This document shows, one piece after another, positions 1 to 13,204 of a stretch of DNA of 64,000 bases (positions are counted from its first letter, which is position 1; each line of letters opens with the position of its first letter). The notes under the pieces were generated by a model that worked only from the letters and a program-made list of their open reading frames with translations, did not search any database and was not told the origin of the DNA. The position numbers and the translations under genes are program-made. The stretch is from Spisula solida (taxonomy: Eukaryota; Mollusca; Bivalvia; Venerida; Mactridae). The DNA lies in contig OX365949.1 of NCBI GenBank assembly GCA_947247005.1, positions 16,867,130-16,931,129 of the forward strand, written 5' to 3'.

Positions 1-153
1 ATTGACAGAGACTGATCAACAGAAACTGACCTTCAGACAGAAATGACTGACAGATGACACACAGACTATACAGACAGACAGACAGACTATACAGACAGAC
101 AGACTATACAGACAGACAGACCATAAAGACAGACTATACAGACAGACAGACTA
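1..153. repeat. TACAGACAGAC tandem repeat, left block
   Basis: Short units of the type TATACAGACAGACAGAC run from about 56 to 153 and resume at 921. A MITE splits the array, so both blocks were one locus. The short ORFs here on both strands come from the repeat alone. Confidence 0.85.
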
Positions 154-920
154 CTGTAAAAGCATTTATTTTCGCGAGGCTAAATTTTTGCGAATTTCTA
201 ATTTGGAAGTAGTTCGCGAGGGTTAATGTTTGCGAATTTCAAATTTCAGAAAAATAAACTTCTACTTTGAATTGAATTGAATTGAATTGACTTTGTCGTC
301 AATATCCCTGGTGCATTATTTAGTTGTCACGGCGTGATAATCACTTTGGTAATTACGACTATTGTTTGTATAATATAATGGTCATCTATCCAGGCGTATT
401 AATTCTTAATTGGCCGATTGGCTAGCTTGTTGGTATTTACTAGTACTCAATTAAGCCAAACCAGAATGTACCACTGTGTAATGAGAAAACTGTGAAAGTA
501 TATTGTATTCAGTCCATTGTTTCCGAGCTTATCGGAACAAGCAATAGCCGTGGGTGTTAAACGTTGTACCTGTAGACAGACTTTTTATCACAATCATTGA
601 ACTATTCAATTGAACTACTAAATGAATAGAATTTTACAGAAATATTTTATGTTCACATTCTCTGTTATATATTAAATGTTTTGTAAATATCAATCAAACA
701 AAGTAAGTTTATCAGGCAAAGTTATAAAGTCAGCGTAGTCGTCAGTATTTTATCAATTCCGAGATTGTAATGGCGTCGCTTTGCCGTAATCAATATTGAA
801 GTGTAACATATTTGAAGCTATTATGTAGCTAATAATTTCATGAGCATCAATTTTCGCGAATTTATCGGACTCGCGAATATAGCGAAAATTAAACCCTCGC
901 GAAATATTCTGCTTTTACAG
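154..920. mobile_element. Tc1/mariner-type MITE with TA target duplication
   Basis: The left end at 154 reads CTGTAAAAGCATTTATTTTC and the right end, reverse complemented from 920, reads CTGTAAAAGCAGAATATTTC. Both continue into CGCGAGG. TA dinucleotides flank each side (152-153 and 921-922). The 767-bp body has repeated TTCGCGAA-type motifs near both ends and no long ORF, so it is non-autonomous. It sits inside the TACAGACA tandem array. Confidence 0.85.
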
Positions 921-1080
921 TATACAGACATACCATACAGACTGGCATACTATACAGACAGACTAACCATACAAACCATACAGACAGACAGACCATACAG
1001 ACAGAACATGCAGACAGACAGACTGAGCATACAGACAGACCATACTGACAGACAGACCATACAGACAGATCATAGATAGA
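921..1080. repeat. TACAGACAGAC tandem repeat, right block
   Basis: Continuation of the array at 1-153 beyond the MITE; units are more degenerate (CATACAGACAGAC, CATACTGACAGAC). Confidence 0.8.
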
Positions 1081-4019
1081 ATCAGGGACCATTTGCACTC
1101 AAAGCGGACACTCTACCACTAGTTGCAGCAGCTCATACCATTCCTACAGGAATTTCTTCCACATGTGGAGAAGTGCCGGTTCTTGATGGAAGGGTTATTT
1201 AGTACTGGTTAGAAAACAGTCCAGCAGGACATGTATTAGGTAGATTGGCCGCCATATATAACTGGTAATTGTTGAGAAATGGCAGACAGATAAGTTGATC
1301 ATTTCTTGCGGAAGAGTAAGTTAGTACTGGTTAGGAAACGGCACAAGTAAACCTCAATTGACCGCCCATTTATAATTGAAAAGTTGTTGAGAAACAGCCT
1401 AATAAACTAACAACTCGACATAACAGGGAAGGCTGGCTTCTCTTTGCAATTGATACAATCAGGAATGAGGTGTCGAGAATATCATTAAATAGCAGACAAA
1501 ATAATATTGCCAAATGTTTACCTTGGAGATCCTGCCATACTTGTTCAGCTTATAACCAACAGTTCTCTATCATCTGCATCCGACATAATATTAGTAGCAC
1601 CTGAAATTAATATATAGTAATCTTAGTACACATGGTATTCAGATAAATAACTATATCGATGATTCCTAATATCAGAACTCAAGTATCGACGATACATCGA
1701 TTTGTACATAAAGATGAACCAGTAATGGACCCATCAGCTATGATTAACTTATTCAGCTGTTCTAGACTGTATAAATTGGGTATACATTCAGCTTTTAAGT
1801 TTAGATTAGACCCATGTTGACAATGTGTAAGCTTCCAATAAACCAAGAAAAGTGTTTTGTGTAGGAAAAATGAGGATTTTGGGTGGTTCCATTCAATTTC
1901 CCATGTATCGATATTTAAAAATGTAAATTGATAATTGATCGGCTAAAAGATATCATCGATACATCAATATCGCTTCTATCAATGACAGCTCTATAAATAA
2001 CCATTGTAGTTTGAATTTTGCATTAGCCGAACTATATAAAATGCATTATTTTTCTTGTTTATTTTGGTTCAACCCTGTTTTCTCAACATTTTTTCATAAT
2101 AAAATTATACAGAGGCCAATCACCTAACCAGTATTCCTGGATTGTATCGCGACCAATGCTAACTTGCTCTTTCACAAGGAAACCAACAATTTTTTCGACA
2201 TGTGCAATTAAGGCGATATTTAGATAACAGCTGAATGATAGGGGGTGCGGTACCAGTTGAGCAGGGACTAATATATAACCTGCAGAGTTACAAAGTAACC
2301 ATGGTCGCAACTTGATGAAATCTACCAGCCAGAACTAATATTAACATGCCCTAGGCTCCTAACTAACCTAGTGCCCCAGTGCCTTCTGCCCCTGGGGAAG
2401 GATCTGACTATTATATCCCATAATAATTTACAAATTATTCAGTCAGTTTGATTGGCCGTAAACAAACCAAGAGGTAGTCTCACAAGTATCGGTGCTGTAC
2501 ACCAGGAGCCTGTTGCCTAACCAAGCCGCTCGGTAGCAGTTAGGTTAGGCAGCGAGCTCCAGTTGCGACTTTAATAAAGCCTATATTATTTCTATCAGCC
2601 AGAAATCATATTTGCATGAGCCCCGGGCTTCGGGATAGTTGGTTCATGAATACAATTATATGATATAACATGAATTATTCAGACAGTTTGATTGAAGGAT
2701 ACACAAACTGATGTCAGTTTCACACAAAAGAAATAGCAGTGACTGACTCATTAATTAAATCTTTATTAGAATAAGAAAATGTTCAGCATGCAATTGATGT
2801 GTGTAAAATAGTATACATAATAACATTGTTATAACAACAATACCTTCTAAGTTCTATACAAGAGGAACTAACAATTTATTTAGTTAACAGTCGGTATCAA
2901 TTTCACTGTTTACAAATGTCGTAATAATTGAAAGGGGAAATAATTATGCTCTATCAAGACACTGCTAACTTCCGTCACTACATTACGGTTTTTCTTAACG
3001 GGTCACCTGCAGTAGATCAAAGTATATCTATCGAAACTCTTACAAAATGAAATTACCTGAACTTCCGAAAATGTATGGCGAATCCCAATAATTGTTATGT
3101 TATTGGCTATGTTGCCATGCGACCGTTTTAGGCCCCAGAACATTCCTTCGTACTTTTTCAGCAGGCTCAGCTTTCACATAGGGACCTTCTCTAATGATAT
3201 TCTGTCGCGACTGATATATGGTGTCAAGCTTGTCGGACAAGAGAAGATTATCATTGTGCTTACACTTTTTAAAGCAAAAGTGTGGCTTCAGCTCCATGTT
3301 GACATTCTGCAATTAAACAAGCAGTATTCCAATGATCAAGAACGATTATTTGAAATATTATGAACTATTTTATTGATGTTTTACGACTGTCACTTCAGAA
3401 AATTTAGTATATTAATTGTGATCACTTAACTGGAAAAGAAGATGACTTGATACAGTTCAGTACTACAGTAGGGGTCCTAAACTATCTTAGTGTCCTGAAG
3501 TAGCTACTGTTGGGGACACTACAGTATTGTTAAGATATTAATGTACAAATGTGAACTATATACAGCCATTAGAACACACAATGGAGTATGGACAATAATA
3601 AGAACCATTGCTAGTAAAAGCCTGAGGGTCTAATTAACAAATATTAATGAATGTTGCCACCTCAAACTGTCATGATCTGGCATGCTAACGTCCAAGAGGC
3701 ATAAACACAAAATATATAGCAGTATAAAAACATAAATCCTTGGGAATATGTATTCCATTAGGCATAGACCATTGGGCTGTATGTGCTGCATTCGAAATAA
3801 ACCGTCCGGATACTACTCAAGTTCCGTTTTTTTCTACAGCTGCCAAAATAAAGTATTTGCATAAGAGTTTTTTATGTTTATCAATGTATACTAACCTAAA
3901 CTAACGAATTGCTGATTTTCTTCGACGTGAGTACTGGATTAACCAGAAAAAGCAGAAAATATAAAACGAAGCGAGAAACATGGGCTAGCCGGCTGCCTAC
4001 ACACTTCCTCACCCATAAG
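1081..4019. other. No supported gene; degenerate dispersed repeats
   Basis: About 2.9 kb without a convincing coding region. A segment containing GTTAGTACTGGTTAG is repeated at about 1190-1310 and 1310-1420. A second degenerate pair beginning ATCAGCCAGAA lies at about 2320-2490 and 2595-2760. ATCGAT-rich sequence at 1680-1975 resembles a worn hAT-type repeat. A 70-residue minus-strand ORF at 3100-3312 starts next to an acceptor-like site but ends in a stop before the next donor; see findings. Confidence 0.5.
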
Positions 4020-4820
4020 GTCTTTGACGATGATCAGTCCATTTCATCGTCAAAGCCGTTTGTTCTTTGAAACCCAACAGGTCAACGGCACAGTTTAAGT
4101 CGCGTTCGTTTAATGACAAAACGCACGTTTTCAACAAAATAATCACTAACACCCTATCAATTGGACCATATTCTATCAATATACACCGAAAAACAAAATG
4201 TTTCGCAAGAAATACCATCAATTCTGTTGATTGTTTCAAACCTGTCCAATTTCAATGTTTTTGTTTACGATCGCCATTCATTTGAATGGGATAAAAACAA
4301 AAGGGTTCCGAAACGAACCACATGATCAATGTTTTCATTTTTAGGATTGTCAGCTGCGTAGATTGCAATATTTATTTGTGCAAATAGGAGTTACATGATT
4401 TATAGCAAAAATAATGTGTTTGTTTCTTATGTAAAGGTATATCTAAAGGTTTTATTTAAATTTTAGACGTTTTAGACCATGTTTCATGAAATAACGGATT
4501 TTTCGAAAACGGCTCTCGCACACACCTGCGATAAATTAATTATTCAAAATGGCCGCAGAAGCTGATAAAACGCGGAAGTAAATAAACTTTAAGCAATATA
4601 TGATTATCTGTAGGTGTCAAATTGACTGTTATATGACAAAACATTTAAAAAATGTTACAATTATACGTAAATGATAGTTTTTGGGGGAATTTTTGAACAA
4701 TAAACTTGCATTTTAGGCATTAAGCTTAAACAGTTGATAATTGAAGAGGGTAATTCCATAACTAAAAGGTCGACACGTCAGTGTAAATAAAAGACCATTT
4801 AGTTATGGTATCCAGAACTA
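4020..4820. repeat. Dispersed repeat A, longest copy, with terminal hairpin
   Basis: The left edge folds as CTTTGACGATGA and its complement TCATCGTCAAAG around a short loop (4021-4056). The right edge ends ...GGTATCCAGAACTA at 4820. An internally deleted copy with the same two edges is at 18567-18652, which defines the ends. A third, reverse-strand partial copy is at about 38775-39015. Two overlapping short ORFs (4009-4285) are repeat-derived and not supported as genes. Confidence 0.65.
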
Positions 4821-5889
4821 ACCCATACTGTGAACAGGTTCAGACCGTGACACTTGTTTTAAAAAAGGAAAGTCGTATTTTATACACATAATCAACACAT
4901 AATCAACGTAGTTATACAATGAACTTAAAAACGAAAGCAGGTTCGTATCGTCCTTCGTTACTTCGTACCCAATTTTTCTACTGTACATTTATTAATCATG
5001 GGATCAGCAATCATCCTGTAAGCCTACTGGATGAGCATGTTACTGATAATAAAGGAATCTGACAACTGTCTACTGTAATTTTTCAATACTGACATGTAGC
5101 TATGAGAATTGACCAAAATAAACATGTCCTTTGTGAGCAAATTCTTTAAAAAACGCTCAATATAAAATATAGTTGATAGAAATATTTGACTTGGTACATT
5201 TTGCCTTTTGATATGGCCCTGCAACAACACGAAACAATTATGCTATATGTTTTCAAGTCAAATTTTGGATAATCAATGATAGATCTATGAACAAGACTGC
5301 AAAAGTACAATTGTATATTGCCATCTTGGTCCCACGACCCACAGAGGGTACACAAAACACAACGTTAAAGTCCGTGCTGGTTGGTCAAAGTTTCTGTTTT
5401 GCTGGTTCAATCCCTTTCACAATTTTCGCATAACGGAGTCGAGACATGCTACTGGTCTTCAATGCAATCCCGCAAAAATCATCTTGGGCCCTCTTAGAGT
5501 CTTGGACACGTTCAAAATTTTCTACGTCCGATGACAGTCGTAGGTTCGTCGTGCGACGCTGTATGTCGTATAGGCCATTGTATCTAGATACAAATATGGG
5601 GTAAGGTAGACAAAATTGCAAAAGTTTTGTTACTGGTGGCAAAAGTACCAGACATGTATGTACTAACACGTGTTAAAACTCGCAATCATGGAAATGGGGG
5701 GAAAGTGACCAAATCAAGATGGCCGCCAAGATGACCGCCGTTTCATTATATTGCTATGTATTGGCCATTATATAGGCAATTATTGAGCGTAAAGAGCTCA
5801 AAATATGTAATTTTGTACTAGAATGTATTAACAAATTATATGTCTAACAAATTATATAATACATTACACTATTATAGACGTATTGTTAC
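4821..5889. other. No supported gene
   Basis: Unique-looking AT-rich sequence. A 94-residue minus-strand ORF (5385-5669) has no recognisable domain and no clear splice or start context, so I do not call it. Confidence 0.4.
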
Positions 5890-6640
5890 CAAAAGGAGGC
5901 CCGAAAAGGGTATTTTGAGAAAAATATAATAAAATAAAAACAGGTTTGTATACTTATTCCAGTATTCCATATGGCTTAACAAGACAATTATAAAATGCAT
6001 TTCAGATGATCTTACAATGTTTTTTACATAATTTAAATCATTTAAAAGCACTACTTATCAGTCAATTGAGGCCCTAATTTGGATATACTCAATCATGAAA
6101 AAGTAGATAAAGTAGGCGTTTTCACGGTTCTATCGGTAAGACACATAAATGGTACCTGAAATGTATAACAAACGATCTGTAGCTGTGATTTATATTTGTT
6201 TAATGTGCAAATTCAACAGATAGATACTTAAGTAAGAGTTCAATGTAAAAATGAGGCCCCAATAGGGGTAAAACCCAAAGCTTATTCCTGTTATAAGGTA
6301 CAATAGAAAATACGTCAAATCATTAAGGTAATGTACAATTACAAGAAATAGCTATATAACTTTAATAAGTACTATAAATACTGATCTGAGTAGCATGAAT
6401 ATACATCAAATATTTTAATGCTTGTTCGAATTAAATAAAATTGAGGCTGTAATAGGGGTAATTAAAAAGGGAAAAATAAAATGAAATCCATTAGTAGAGA
6501 AGTATTCTTTAAATGTATTTTCTTAAAGTTTTAATCGAAGGAACTCGGTAACCCAAGTTCATACTGTGTTAAATGTTGACATTTGAGCTATTTCACATTT
6601 TAATAGTTTTAAATATGTACATGAGGCCCCGCTTGAGGTA
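5890..6640. repeat. Degenerate tandem repeat, period about 180 bp
   Basis: A core of the form TGAGGCCCCAATAGGGGTAA recurs at about 5896, 6067, 6252, 6443 and 6622, spaced 171-191 bp. Sequence between cores is strongly diverged, so this is an old satellite-like array. No coding potential seen. Confidence 0.6.
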
Positions 6641-6939
6641 CTTAAACAAGACATGGAGTACATTGTTAGGCAAGAGCAGTAAATACACAATTTAAAGTCA
6701 AAAGTTCTTGCAGAATTGCTAACAATATTGTATGTGTTTCAATATTTACCACGACCAAATTTTTTATTACATGTTACATTATTCCAACTATGAATACAAC
6801 AAACTTGCAATTGATCTAAGCATACTCAAAACACCATACTGCTTATCCTTAGTTTACATTGTATTATTTAAGTGAAACATGTAAAAGAGCAATCAAATGC
6901 ATCGAGGCGGCATTACCCTCCTAAATTCTGAAAGGGGCA

Positions 6940-7770
6940 TGCGTTCATTTTGTATTAATGTGTATGCTATTCAATGCCCTGGTGGAAGTTTTTGTGTGCT
7001 GGAGGTCGGTACGGCACAATGAATAGTTGTGTCCTGAATCATAAGAGCGCAGAATGGCTTTTCTTGACAATAGCCTATGATACAGAGCGTACAATTGAAG
7101 TAACCAACCTTGATAGGTACTCAATGAGCCAGGAATAAATGGTAAGGTAACTCGCACGAGTCAGAAATGGCATTTTTAGTAGGTAGTGGTAGGTTCCCCA
7201 ATAACTGCATCTGACTGCATTAGGTTCTACAAGGACACATAGATGGCAATGTTGAACAGTGTAAGATATCTCCATATTGCCAGGAATATCTGTATACGAC
7301 AGTGTTAACTATCACATGGTCCAATACTAGGTATCCATAGATATGGCTGAATTATGCAGTTGCCTTAACCAAATCGAACCCGACCGCTGTGCCAAGGAGT
7401 GACATATACCACATGAAATAATGAATGGTTGTTCATATGAATGTTAGCCTAGCTACCCTACATAGACAGTAATGGGTGTGGCAATAAGTGTTCGGTGCCT
7501 AGTGGAACCCGGACAGGGTGCATCGAGGAGGTGTATTAAGTAATCACTAAGCATGGCGTTTTAAGTAACCCACAAAAAGGCCACAACCGAGACAATGCGT
7601 GTTAGGTACTGTACTGAGCACTGAATGGAATATAATACCAAGCTAGTGATGTTAGTTAGATACCATAAGAAGCAAATAATGGATTTTCCGATCACTGTTA
7701 GGTACACCGTATAAAATGGTTATTCCAGGCAATGTTAGACATCCCACAGAGTAATGGCTGTCTAAGCTTA
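6940..7770. repeat. Very degenerate minisatellite, roughly 55-65 bp units
   Basis: Phrases of the kind GTTAGGTACC followed about 20-30 bases later by AATGG recur many times (for example near 7600, 7645, 7700 and 7735). Units are too diverged to place edges by eye. Short ORFs on the minus strand here are not supported. Confidence 0.35.
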
Positions 7771-7785
7771 ACACATTTTGCACAA

Positions 7786-7995
7786 TCATTGTTGTTTGAA
7801 TCTGTTTACACGTTTAATTGCGTTCGTCTGTATAAGTTTTGAAACACTTGTATGCATCATCTGTCCCTCATCTGTTTTAGTATCTGATCCCCGTATTTCA
7901 CGTGCCCTGTTCACACTGTCCCTCTCCTTCTTCCTCAACTTTACAACTGTCTGTTCAGAGAGTGTCTTCTTACAAATCACACATAATTCATCCAT
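7786..7995 (-). pseudogene. Degenerate CxxC zinc-finger-like ORF
   Basis: A 69-residue ORF opens with an ATG and MDELCVICKKTL, a CxxC knuckle, followed by a basic stretch (KLRKKERDSVNRAREIRGSD) and MHTSVSKLIQTNAIKR. The order resembles the N-terminal zinc-finger module (CxxC, basic helix, then VHxxCRxxY) found in many uncharacterised, often transposon-linked proteins of cnidarians, molluscs and echinoderms. The Cys expected after HTS is absent, and the frame stops with no second conserved block, so I treat it as a fragment. No polyadenylation signal or partner exon was identified. The overlapping plus-strand ORF is its shadow. Assignment is by motif order only. Confidence 0.3.
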
Positions 7996-8399
7996 CTACA
8001 ATAGAAATGGGACTGTTACATTCAGTATGCATGTTACGATGTTTGTTAATCTGACTTTCGAATTTCAAGTTTACATACTACATTAAATGGTTTGTACATA
8101 CCTATATACACTCATTAAAAGCTATAAGTACACCAACTTGTTACGCTTGTATCTTTTTTAGTATACATGATAGATTGTTCTTTTTTTCATGTGTTCGTGC
8201 AAGTAGTATAAAAACAATATCCGATAATTGGATATTTGTATTTGACTTGGAGTAGGCAGTGAGTCGTGAACCCTCCAAATTCAGAAAAATGCACGTGCAC
8301 AACACGGTGTATTGTATAATGTCTTGAATTGTTGACTACACATTGTCCAGCAATACCAAAACCCTAAAAAACATAAAATCTGAATGTTTTATGGCAACG

Positions 8400-8725
8400 A
8401 ATAGTCATGTATACTTAAGGCATTCCCGACATTGACCTTTGGCATATTGACCTACACACTTGTAGAAGTCTTTTGCTGGTGATCAGCTACCTGTCTGTAA
8501 AATTTTTACGACCCTATGACCCAACGTTCCTACCTTGTGGATTAGAAACCATTGTGTATTAGAAGGTCAGGGTAATTTTGACCTTTGAACCGTAGCCACC
8601 TCAAAATCAATGGGGTCATCTACTGAAGACGAACAATATCCACTGAAAGTTTGTGGATTCTAGGTCCGACCGTTCTAAAGTCATTGATCGGAAAACATTT
8701 ACTCTACCAACCGACCGATCGACAT
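8400..8725. repeat. Worn copy of a GACCTTTGACC-type tandem-repeat element
   Basis: Phrases such as GACATTGACCTTTGGCAT, AGGTCAGGGTAATTTTGACC and AAGTCATTGATCGGAAA, followed by ACCGACCGATCG, match the style of bivalve tandem-repeat elements. No terminal hairpin is visible, so it is a remnant. Confidence 0.4.
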
Positions 8726-9104
8726 GCATTTCCTAAGTAATAAACCCCACATCTACGATACGAAACAACTACTAACAGTTCCTAAGATGTTTAAACAAAA
8801 TAATTTTAAAACAAACATAATATCCTACGTTTTGTAGTTCTATATTGTGTAATAATTGAAGCTAGAGCCGTTCACTATTCACTATTTGCATATATCGCTT
8901 TTTACTGTGTTGGTGTACTTATAACTTTTAATGAGTGTAGTAGAATTCAAACCGAAAGTCATGCTTACTTTGGCAAGATGAGTAGATTATTTGCAAATAT
9001 CATGAAAAAGCCAAGTACTAGCATGTTTAATTTATTCAATAAACACCTGTTTGTGTCTTAAATTGTAGTTAGTGTTATTATTTATATACATGAATTTCAC
9101 TAGT

Positions 9105-9365
9105 ATTACTTTCCGTGAAATATAAGATCTTTTTCAGAAGTTTTACCGATTTTTCCATTACTCTGTGAAACCTACACGTTCCACGGGATCACAAGGTAAT
9201 GGACAAAACGACAGAGCCGCGGACAAAGAATTTATATTTTACGGAAAGCAAATAATTATGCCCGTAGCATGGCGTATATTTCATAGAAATCAATAAAGAA
9301 ATAAAATACTTATGGCTTTTTTATTTTCCAATGTTAACAAATTTCTTCTTGTACACTGTAATTGA
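9105..9365. repeat. Partial copy of the fold-back repeat also found at 58616-59223
   Basis: Shares GAAATATAAGATCTTTTTCAG, AAAGAAATAAAATACTTATG and the stretch up to AATTTCTTCTTGTA with the right arm of the large fold-back in the Kazal intron. Only about half of the palindrome is present. Confidence 0.6.
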
Positions 9366-10609
9366 ATTCATATAACGTATACTGTCTACTGTGTTCCTGG
9401 GTTCCTGTATAAGTATAGAAAAAAATATAATGAGACCTAATGAAAGAGAAACTTTGTGAAATATAAAGTACATTTATTAGATCTATCATGTTCTAAACGA
9501 ATATCCAATCTGCATTTTTTTGGGTCATATTTAAGTGTTCCTATCGATGGACATTGCTCACAATGTGTGTATATACACAATATCATGCTAGGAAAAGAAT
9601 GACGTGAAAATATATTGAAGTTTTACCGCTTGTTTAAGAGATAAGTTCCAAAACACAACGGCACTTGTGAAAAAATCGTTAAATTGATGGCACGAATACG
9701 CTTCCGTACTTATTTTTTTTGTTCAGCATGTCACCTTTATTAATTTCCATTTTTTTTATTTAAAGCGTCTAATCGCTCTTTTCATATTACCGTGACTATT
9801 AAATAGATAAATATAGACAAATCTACCATTCAACCAAAAAAAAAAACCTCAAACAAAAGAATATTTATGTTGACTCTACTTTCCGCAAAATCACGCAATT
9901 TCAAATTAATTTGTTATGTGTGTGTATGTACACATTCCCATAATGTCATGCCTTGTGTAAATACATCATACTTACTTCAAATGAACCCGGTAATCTTTAT
10001 TTATGATAGAAATCCATCGATTTTTAACCCGGTGATCGATTGTTTATAACAATACCTTCCATTTTATTATGATGTCATCCGTGACGTCATCAAAAAATAC
10101 CGAGTATGGAAAACCGTTTACGACATCGTCGCTGATGTTAAAAAACGATAATCAAAACCTGTTTTAAACAACTTTCCCCTCACATTTCAAGGTGCGGGTT
10201 TTAATGGTAGGTATATATAAACGTATACTATCGCCCAATATTGAGAAAAATTCTTTTGCAATTTTGTCTAGGTCAAATTTTATTTTGAATGGACTAGTAG
10301 TACGATGGGCGCACGATAAACGAACAATGTGTTTGTAATTATAAGGACAAACCAGATACTTATAATTATACTGATCAACGTAGGATGGTTGTGCGATTGT
10401 CGCATGTCACACACACGACAGTTTTACGAACATTCATTAATGTATGACTGCTGTGAGACAATTGCGCAACCGCAAACGACAATCACACGATGCACATAGG
10501 AGGCTCGTTAACATATATGTCATGTCTCATCATGAACACACAGTAGCTAACTCTTATTATTTAGGACAATAATACATTTGTATATCAAAATTGAATGTGC
10601 GGTATAATA
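9366..10609. other. No supported gene
   Basis: AT-rich sequence with short homopolymers. The only ORF of note (9867-10049) has no domain or start context. A local stem region near 10390-10490 contains TGTGCGATTGTCGC and related inverted segments. Confidence 0.4.
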
Positions 10610-11623
10610 CGTGGGACGTTCAATAATAAACAGGACTATTGTCACCTAACATTTAATGGTTAAACGAAATAAATCAAATTATATATCATCAGAAATTAAA
10701 ATCCTTTTTTTACATACTGCAAAGATATGAACTAAAATAAATACGCGGTCCGAGAGTTACAGGTGACTGAACAAGGTCACTTACGTTGACCCGGCGCACA
10801 AAATGACGTCGCGCTATTTTACACGGCGTTAGTGCTTCGCATAGGGCTATGAAATACGAAGTTTATAGTGATAAGGGTGATTATTACATTCCAGCACCCC
10901 ACTGAGCCACACAAGTAATGCGTTGGTAAGAATTGCATGTATTTTTCCAGATCTTACATCGCATATCTAGGCGAGAATCCGTACCATGAAACGTTGGTAT
11001 TTTGAAAAAGTCCCGGTAACTGGCGTCACAAACGTTCTTTCTTATTCCTACTACTTCCCTGTCTTTCAAAGCTGAACAATAAACACTATAGAATTTGTGC
11101 CATTTTAATACTGATAAACGACTTGCAGAACTGTTTCTAAAATGTAGTTACGATATTTTCACACGATTCAGAGGACATACTCATCTTGCTGTTGACAGAA
11201 CTTTGTGTTTGTCCGTTTTTCCTTACGTTATGGAGACGTCACTTTTGCGTCACGAATTTGTCACACTTGTTCAACTTCTGTTTATTTTATTACCTAACGT
11301 CTAAATGTCGTCATTTTTGCAGACAATGTCCAGCATGTAACATGAAATGATACGGCGAAGTTTGAAAACAAATAATATGATAGTATTAAAGATACACCCC
11401 ATTACGTAGTCGCCATTAATGGTAATTGTTGGGCTGCGCCGGGTGCGTGTTACCATGGTTTCAAAATGGACTATTATGAGAGGACGTGATAGTGTAACTC
11501 GATAAATCAGGTATAGAATTTTCGCAATTAAATTGCGATTCCATATTATGTAATAATATTTGTATAATATTGACAACTGTAGCCGTGAGGGCCCCAGTCC
11601 TGTATATTTTTGAACGTCCCACG
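10610..11623. mobile_element. Tc1/mariner-like element, degenerate, about 1.0 kb
   Basis: The inverted ends read CGTGGGACGTTCAATAATAA at 10610 and, reverse complemented from 11623, CGTGGGACGTTCAAAAATAT; both run on into CAGGACT. TA flanks both sides (10608-10609, 11624-11625). The length matches a near-full mariner, but the minus-strand ORFs (11301-11576, 10884-11069) are short and I cannot align them confidently to a transposase, so coding capacity is probably gone. Confidence 0.75.
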
Positions 11624-11926
11624 TATAAGAAATTATTCACGTTACTTCAGTCTCAGTGACGCTATATGGACTGGCTATTTATTTAATGCGTTATTTCAAT
11701 ATTTCTGAACCAATTAGCTACAAATTGAATTTTATTGCCCCGTTTGGTGTCTCTTAATGCTGACGTGACGTCATTTTCAAAGCGCGCGCTGACGTACGAT
11801 CAAATATATCACCATAAAACAGTCGATTTTAATTCGGGCTTTACTGCGCAAATTAATACTAATAATTTTGAAAATCATACATTTTATTTATTGATTTTTT
11901 ATAGTATCAAACAGTATACAGTATAA

Positions 11927-12446
11927 AACGATAATATCCCGTACTATTTAACTGCGCGCATTCTATTTCACCCATTTGAGATTGAACATAATTCCACGCT
12001 GAAATTGAGTGGCTTTTTAGCTGGTACAATTACCTCCCTCGTTAATGTAAACGACCTTCGTAATTTTATGAAGGAAATAACACATTTTAAACATTGAAAC
12101 AATTTTAATAACACGAGTATAGGGTATCTATTTCATGAAATGAAAAATATAAATAAATTGATTATCAGAAGTTTTTATGAAACTTTGTTTCGAGAGTGTA
12201 TTGGAGTTTCTAAAAATAGATGCATCACAGTTGTAACACTGGATACTTGTGCAACTTGACTTGTTCGCGCCACTTTTTAAGTTTTTACTATAAAATTTAC
12301 TTTCATTCATTCATAAATATGTCACGTGATACGTGAATTATTATAGTAACAGCCAATGTGACAGGTATATTTTATTGCGGTAATAATACATGTCCTGGTT
12401 TGCTTTATGCGTGTATGGATTAATTCGCAGATCGTGTTGGAATATA
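11927..12446 (+). repeat. Dispersed repeat B, copy 1
   Basis: Shares long blocks with 21680-23683 and 34556-35240: AACGATAATATCCC..., TCCACGCTGAAATTGAGTGG, TCATGAAATGAAAAATATAA, and the terminal GGATTAATTCGCAGATCGTG. It lacks the 5' hairpin seen in copy 3. No coding capacity. Confidence 0.8.
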
Positions 12447-13204
12447 TTATAATCTTTGTATGTACGAGGGGTGTTCCAGAACTATTAGGACTTTTCTCAT
12501 AACTTCTTACTCAACACTTACATTTTAATGAAATTCATTTCATATGTGTAGCAGTCCATGCTCTACATACTGGCAACAACATATTTTCGTTGTTGTTGGT
12601 GATGCTTATACAAAGCGTTGTCATTGAAACCATGTAACGCACAGGCGGTTGGGTCGCATTGTAAATTTCCAATATTAACCATATTAAACACGGGAATATC
12701 TCAGTAACCACTGAATAAACAATATTGCAAACTATGTGGCATTACCTTGATGTCACTGACGTGCGCATGCAGACTTACGAAGCAATCGCTGTTTGTTTAT
12801 GATCACGACTGAGTAAACAAGTGTATATATCCAAGCCAGGGTTCCCACGGTCAGGAAAAAACAAAAAAAGTCAGTGTCAGGGAAAAGCCTCAGGGAATTT
12901 TTGAATTAGTCAGGGAAATCTGGCTATTGAGCAAAAGTCATGGAAAAGTCAGGTATTCTTCATTAAAGCTGTTGATAAGTGTCATTTCCTATGAAGAAAA
13001 TATATGGCTAAAAAAACAAAAACAAAAGACATCAAGATTAATAAATATTCAATCATTCTATAGTAAATTATACCCAAAATAAATGATCAAATCGAACATG
13101 ATTCGGATTTCTTTCTGACATACAAAACAACTTACTCAAGAACAAAAACAAATATGTGAAGGTCTTTTAACGAAATACGAATGTGGTGAGGCACTAAAAG
13201 AGAT

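Noticed and set aside
7778..8086. 102-residue plus-strand ORF with hydrophobic segments
   Set aside because: Overlaps the zinc-finger-like minus frame; its hydrophobicity is the complement of that Lys/Arg-rich stretch.
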